Of a DNA stretch of 64,000 nucleotides, positions 57,315 to 64,000 are shown one piece after another. The stretch is from Microbacterium immunditiarum (GTDB lineage Bacteria; Actinomycetota; Actinomycetes; Actinomycetales; Microbacteriaceae). Both the position numbers and the translations under genes were made by a program. The stretch is from assembly GCF_013409785.1 (NCBI RefSeq), contig NZ_JACCBV010000001.1, positions 620,001 to 684,000 on the forward strand. Reading direction: 5' to 3'. The notes beneath the pieces were generated by a model that was given only the letters and a program-made list of their open reading frames with translations, made no database searches and had not been told where the DNA came from. Every line of letters begins with the position of its first letter. Position 1 is the stretch's first letter.

Positions 57315-60056
57315 TCAGCGCCCTGGCAGGAGCGTGAGGACGTTGGTCGTCGCGGCGTCGACGGCGTCGGGCGAGTACGCCCACGGGGTCGTTTCGGCCT
57401 TCTGCCATGTCTCGGTCTGGTCGATGTAGTTGGGGTGGAACGCGTGGCCGCTCGTGCCGGTCAGGTGGTTCCAGCTGGACGCGTCGAAGTCCGACAGGTC
57501 GACGATCATGCGCATCGACGGCACAGTGACGGTTTGGAAGCCCTCGCCGATGACCCAGCCGGTCGCGTTCGGGACCGACGAGCCACCACTCACCGGGAAC
57601 GGCCCGCGGTTGAACAGCCACTCGATCGGCGCGATGCCGGACGATCCGAAGGTGTCGTTACGCAGGGTGAGCGCGTGCAGCGAGCCCCAATTCCACTTCG
57701 CGGGGTTGTCGCCCTGCAGTTCGACGAGCCGGTCGTACGCGGCCTCGGCGACGTGTGTGAGCATCTCGTGCTGGCTCGACACGCGCAGCGACGCGTTCGT
57801 CCACCACTCGGAGGTCTCGTCGTCCAGCAGCCGGTCGACGACGACGAACAGGCGGCTCTGGTCGGTCACCGGCGCCGGGTTCTCGCGCCCGCGCACGAAG
57901 AGGCTCTGCACAAGCTCGTCCCACAGGACGTTCGCATACGCCGCGGCCGCGGAGGCGGCCTCGTTCTGCGCGTCCCACTCGCGCAGGAGCTGGAGTGCGG
58001 CATCCGTCTTCGCGTCGCCCGTGTCGAGCTCCATGAACTCGGCGGTCAGGCGCTTGCCCATGAAGAAGTCGTCGTCGGCCTGGATGGCCTGCATGTCCGC
58101 GGCGGTGAGCTCGCCGTTGGCGACCTGGCGCTGGATCATCTCGGTGATGCGCGCGGCGCGGAATCCGTGGTCCCAGTCCCGCGTGAGGAAGTGCGGGTAC
58201 TCGTCGGGAACGATCGCGTTGTTCGCCGTGACGATGAAGCCCTGGTCGGGGTTGTAGGCGACCGGGAGCTCCTCGAACGGGATGAAGCCCTGCCAGTCGT
58301 ACGCCGAATCCCAGCCCGGCTGGGGCATCGTGCCGTCGCCGGCTCCGCGCATGGGCAGCTTGCCCGGGGTCTGGTAGCCGATGTTGCCGTCGATGTCGGC
58401 ATAGATGAGGTTCTGCGCGGGCACGTCGAAGTGCGATGCGGCCAGCCGGAAGTCCGCGAAGCCGCGGGCGCGGTTCATCGTGAAGATCGCGGATGCCGTT
58501 GTGCCCGGGGTGAGGGCCGTCCACTTCAGGCTCACCGCGTACTCGCCGGCCGGCGGGTTGACCGGCTCGGTGATCACGCCATTCGTGCCGACGTACGGGT
58601 CTGCGCCCACCGCGGTGAAGTCGTCGGTCAGACCCGACACGATCGGGCCGTTGACGGTGTTGCGGATCGTCAGCTCGACGTCCTCCCCGCCCGCGACGCG
58701 GATCGTCTCGGTGCGCTCTTCGAGCGGCACGAGAGCGCCGTCACGCCAGTACGCATCGCCCTCGATCTTCTCGAGGTAGAGGTCGGTCACGTCGGTCGTC
58801 AGGTTCGTGAAGCCCCACGCGACCCGGTCGTTGTGGCCGATCACCACCCCCGGAACACCTGAGAAGCCGAAACCCGCGACGTCGAAGGGGCACTCGTCGG
58901 TGAGCTCGGCGCAGCGCAGACCCACCTGGTGCCACACGCTCGGCAGCGACGCGCCGAGGTGGGGGTCGTTCGCGAGCAGGGGCAGCCCGCTCTCGGTCAG
59001 ATCGCCCGACACGACCCACGAGTTCGAGCCGATGCCCTCGCCGACCGGGCCGACGAGGTCGCTCACGGACTCGATGAGACCCGTGACCTCGTGCCAGTCG
59101 AACGCGGCGGCGGCGCCGGCCGCTTCGACAGAGGCCGACGCGTCAGCCGAGACGGATGCCCCGCGCGACACCTCACCCGCTGCGTCGCCGCCTTCGCCCT
59201 CGGCTTCAGCCTCGGCATCCGCGGTCTCCGGGTTGATCGGCGACGGCACCTCCGAGGGCGCCGGGGCGTTCTCCGAGATCTCGGGCACGATGACCGGATT
59301 GCGGTCGAACGGGTACGACGGGTAGAGCCCCGCCATCTGCGCCTCGGTGAGCTCGCTCGCGACGATCGCGCGCTCGGTCTCCTCCTCGATGTTGGACCGG
59401 AGGTCCCAGGCCATCGCCTTGAGCCACGCCACGGAGTCCGCCGCCGTCCACGGCTCGATCTTGTAGTCGGAGTTCTGCAGGCCGAGCACCGCGTACTCGA
59501 ACGATGCATCCGGGCCCTTGTGGCCCGCGAGGTAGGCGTTCACGCCGTCGGCGTACGCCTCGTAGTAGGCGCGCGTCGTCTCGTCGAGCAGCTCGACCTC
59601 CTGCTCGGCGATCTGATGCCATCCGAGCGTGCGCAGGAACATGTCGGTGCCGAGCTGTGACTCACCGAACAGCTCCGACAGGCGGCCGTTCGTGACGTGT
59701 CGGCGGAAGTCCATCTCCCAGAAGCGGTCCTGCGCGTGGACGAAGCCCTGCGTGAAGAAGAGGTCGTGCGTGTCGGCGGCGGTGATGACGGGGACGCCGA
59801 GCTCATCGCGCTGGACGGTGACCTCGCCGTTGAGTCCGGACAGGACGAGCTCGCCGTCGAGCTGCGGGAAGGAGCGCTGGATCGTCCAGACGATCGCGCC
59901 GACGGCGATGAGGGCGATCACGACGATGCCCGCGACGATGCTGTAGAGCGTGATGCCGACCTTGCGGCCGACCGACCGCTTGTGGGGCTTCGGCTGTTCG
60001 GCGGTCTCGATGAACGCCGGATGGTCCGTTTCGGATTCGGTCTGTGTCTTCAGCAT
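57315..60056 (-). CDS. Penicillin acylase family protein (Ntn hydrolase)
   Basis: 913 residues. An N-terminal membrane anchor (ITLYSIVAGIVVIALIAVGA, about 35-55) places it outside the membrane. The alpha-chain region (DTHDLFFTQGFVHAQDRFWEMD) is followed by an acidic/Ala-rich linker, then GIGSNSWVVSG, where the Ser becomes the N-terminal nucleophile of the beta chain after self-cleavage. Relatives cleave amides such as beta-lactams or acyl-homoserine lactones; the substrate here is unknown. ATG 60056 with GAAAGA upstream. Confidence 0.92.
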   Translation of the reverse strand: MLKTQTESETDHPAFIETAEQPKPHKRSVGRKVGITLYSIVAGIVVIALIAVGAIVWTIQRSFPQLDGELVLSGLNGEVTVQRDELGVPVITAADTHDLFFTQGFVHAQDRFWEMDFRRHVTNGRLSELFGESQLGTDMFLRTLGWHQIAEQEVELLDETTRAYYEAYADGVNAYLAGHKGPDASFEYAVLGLQNSDYKIEPWTAADSVAWLKAMAWDLRSNIEEETERAIVASELTEAQMAGLYPSYPFDRNPVIVPEISENAPAPSEVPSPINPETADAEAEAEGEGGDAAGEVSRGASVSADASASVEAAGAAAAFDWHEVTGLIESVSDLVGPVGEGIGSNSWVVSGDLTESGLPLLANDPHLGASLPSVWHQVGLRCAELTDECPFDVAGFGFSGVPGVVIGHNDRVAWGFTNLTTDVTDLYLEKIEGDAYWRDGALVPLEERTETIRVAGGEDVELTIRNTVNGPIVSGLTDDFTAVGADPYVGTNGVITEPVNPPAGEYAVSLKWTALTPGTTASAIFTMNRARGFADFRLAASHFDVPAQNLIYADIDGNIGYQTPGKLPMRGAGDGTMPQPGWDSAYDWQGFIPFEELPVAYNPDQGFIVTANNAIVPDEYPHFLTRDWDHGFRAARITEMIQRQVANGELTAADMQAIQADDDFFMGKRLTAEFMELDTGDAKTDAALQLLREWDAQNEAASAAAAYANVLWDELVQSLFVRGRENPAPVTDQSRLFVVVDRLLDDETSEWWTNASLRVSSQHEMLTHVAEAAYDRLVELQGDNPAKWNWGSLHALTLRNDTFGSSGIAPIEWLFNRGPFPVSGGSSVPNATGWVIGEGFQTVTVPSMRMIVDLSDFDASSWNHLTGTSGHAFHPNYIDQTETWQKAETTPWAYSPDAVDAATTNVLTLLPGR

Positions 60057-60270
60057 CGAAGTTCTTTCGCGGGTCGGCGAGGAACGGTACGCGGTGTCGT
60101 GCACCGCGAACCCCGGTGTCGTGCGTTCGGGTCGCACGCACCGTCGGGGAATCCTAACGCGCCCAGCCCAGCGGCGCAGGACAATGACCGGTGAACGGGT
60201 GCCGGAATGTGGTCTCGATGCGCCGCTGCGCGGCTGCTCGACCCGCGGCAGACTGCGGAATACGGGGGCG

Positions 60271-62729
<2,459 letters not shown>

Positions 62730-62774
62730 TCGCGACGAAAACTGAAAGTTTCCTGAGAGAGCGACGCGGCTGTA

Positions 62775-62794
62775 TGTCCCCCAAATGGGGGACA
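62775..62794 (+). terminator. Hairpin after the DUF1254-type gene
   Basis: Perfect 8-bp stem TGTCCCCC / GGGGGACA with an AAAT loop, 45 bp after the stop. No T-run. The remaining ~150 bp to 62944 is G-rich and holds no gene I can support. Confidence 0.6.
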
Positions 62795-62944
62795 AGCTAG
62801 TCTGGCATTCGTCACGCCGGCACTGGGGGCCGAAGACGTGACGCTGGGGGGTTCAAGGGCTGGGGTCCAAGGCCTTCCGATCTTGGGAAAACCTCGGGCG
62901 CGCCTGACTGCAGCGGGCGCGCCTGAGGGTACCGGGATCACCGC

Positions 62945-63700
62945 CTACGGGGCCACCGCCGGTTCCTGCTCGGGTGCGGCTGCGGCATCCGTCTCGCCCA
63001 CGCCTGTTCGCCGGCGCCACCACACGACGAGCGCGCCGATGCCGAGGATGACTGCCGCGATCGCGACGACGTAGACGGCGACGCCGGGGTACCCCGGGAT
63101 GGGCTCGAGGGCCGTGTTGTTCGGGTTGAGAAACGGGTACGGATACCAGTACGGATCGCCCGTGACGGGGTTCACCGTGAGGGGACCACGGGCCAGCGTG
63201 TACACCGCCCACAGGATCGGGAACGCGGCGACGATCCAGACGGTCGACCACGGCACACGGCGCCGGGGGGGTCCGACGAAGACATCGACCAGGAGGAAGA
63301 CCGGTCCGATCAGGTGCAGGATCTCGTTCGACCACGGGATCGGCTCGCTCCCCTGCGGCAGCTCGATGTTGCGCAGCAGCGTGTTGTAGACGACCCCCGT
63401 GACGACCATGTACGTGCTCACGCACGTGAGCGCGACCGCGAGGGGTGCCGGCTCGGCATCCGCCTTTCGTCCTCGCCTCCAGTACCAGACCACGGCCCAC
63501 AACAGCACGCCCGCTGCGGCGGTGTTCGAGAGGATCGTGAAGAAGCTGAAGAAGTTCACGATCGTGACCGAGACGTCGCGCCCGAGCTCGGCGGCCGTGC
63601 CGACCGACTTCGCGAGCTGGGCGACGACCGCCGCGATGATCGCCAGCGCCATCACGGCGCGAGCGGCCGACCAGACGGACGCCATCGTCGTGCTTCGCAT
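62945..63700 (-). CDS. Pr6Pr family membrane protein
   Basis: 251 residues with six or seven transmembrane helices. Segments NFFSFFTILSNTAAAG, VVYNTLLRNIE and the PWSNEILHLIGPVFLLVD helix match the Pr6Pr/FAR-17a-like family of actinobacteria. The C-terminus after the last helix is short and acidic. Function unknown. It is divergent from purA. Confidence 0.82.
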   Translation of the reverse strand: MRSTTMASVWSAARAVMALAIIAAVVAQLAKSVGTAAELGRDVSVTIVNFFSFFTILSNTAAAGVLLWAVVWYWRRGRKADAEPAPLAVALTCVSTYMVVTGVVYNTLLRNIELPQGSEPIPWSNEILHLIGPVFLLVDVFVGPPRRRVPWSTVWIVAAFPILWAVYTLARGPLTVNPVTGDPYWYPYPFLNPNNTALEPIPGYPGVAVYVVAIAAVILGIGALVVWWRRRTGVGETDAAAAPEQEPAVAP

Positions 63701-63858
63701 GCGCTCACCTTAGCGGCGCAATGACTGCTGACCGGGGGATTTCGCGGATGCCGCGCCGTCGCGCCGCGGCACCGATGGCTCCCGGGGACCCGATGGGCGG
63801 GGCATCCGGGGCGCGTCGATAGGATGGGGTGTAACCGTCCGCAAGCGGGGGAGAGCCC

Positions 63859-64000
63859 ATGCCAGGCATCGTGATCGTCGGAGTGCAGTGGGGAGACGAG
63901 GGCAAGGGCAAAGCCACTGACCTGCTCGGCGATCGCACCGACTGGGTCGTCAAGTTCAACGGCGGCAACAACGCGGGCCACACCGTCGTGATCGGCGATG
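63859..64000 (+). CDS. purA: Adenylosuccinate synthetase (5' part only)
   Basis: 47 residues are visible before the window ends: [23 protein letters not shown], with the GDEGKGK phosphate-binding loop, and [13 protein letters not shown], the IMP/GTP-binding region. These identify PurA without doubt. It makes adenylosuccinate from IMP and aspartate. GGGGGAGAG lies just upstream of the ATG. Confidence 0.96.
   Translation, partial: MPGIVIVGVQWGDEGKGKATDLLGDRTDWVVKFNGGNNAGHTVVIGD

Overview
The window is a roughly 69-70% GC (estimated by eye), gene-dense chromosome segment from an actinobacterium, most likely Microbacteriaceae and close to Microbacterium. It carries the chromosomal replication origin. 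Gene order follows the neighbourhood known from Mycobacterium tuberculosis: murJ-trxB-trxA | parB-parA-rsmG-jag-yidC-yidD-rnpA-rpmH <- oriC -> dnaA-dnaN-recF-dciA-gyrB-gyrA-DUF3566-tRNA-Ile-tRNA-Ala, then cyclophilin, rhomboid, crgA, sortase, trpG-like and the pknB-pknA-pbpA-rodA-pstP-fhaB-fhaA cluster. Genes left of the origin run mostly on the minus strand and those right of it on the plus strand, as expected around a bidirectional origin. There is no CRISPR array, transposase or prophage.

Region by region: 1-4.4 kb holds the end of a large membrane protein, the lipid II flippase and the thioredoxin system. 4.5-13.85 kb is a leftward block for chromosome segregation (ParB, ParA), ribosome maturation, membrane protein insertion and RNase P. 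Between parA and rsmG lies about 2.5 kb without a credible gene that is studded with parS centromere sites; eight parS or parS-like sites lie between 6.9 and 11.3 kb. 13.85-24.5 kb is oriC and the rightward replication/topoisomerase block, ending in two tRNAs and a strong terminator. 24.5-30.7 kb is a mixed set: two small membrane proteins, NUDIX, YbaK, cyclophilin, rhomboid, CrgA, sortase E and a glutamine amidotransferase. A second cluster of DnaA boxes sits at 28.67 kb. 30.7-39.7 kb is the Ser/Thr kinase-cell shape operon, with 4-bp ATGA overlaps at most joints (66 bp between pknA and pknB, a short gap between fhaB and pstP). 39.8-49.4 kb is accessory: tRNA-Leu, GNAT, a GntR regulator, a cold-shock protein, a rhomboid-like/DUF2156 fusion, a coiled-coil protein, a HAD phosphatase, the mismatch endonuclease NucS, and an MFS transporter divergent from a LacI regulator. 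49.6-55.9 kb is a six-gene Mrp Na+/H+ antiporter operon with fused A/B subunits. 56-64 kb holds a putative DUF559/AbiEi-like protein bracketed by paired 57-60 bp palindromes, a penicillin-acylase-family hydrolase, argG, a DUF1254-type protein, a Pr6Pr-family membrane protein and the start of purA.

The most unusual material is non-coding: the extended parS field, an acidic extension of ParA that starts inside a parS site, the DnaA-box cluster 12.7 kb from oriC, and two families of dispersed palindromic repeats. One repeat family brackets the DUF559-like gene with two copies on each side.
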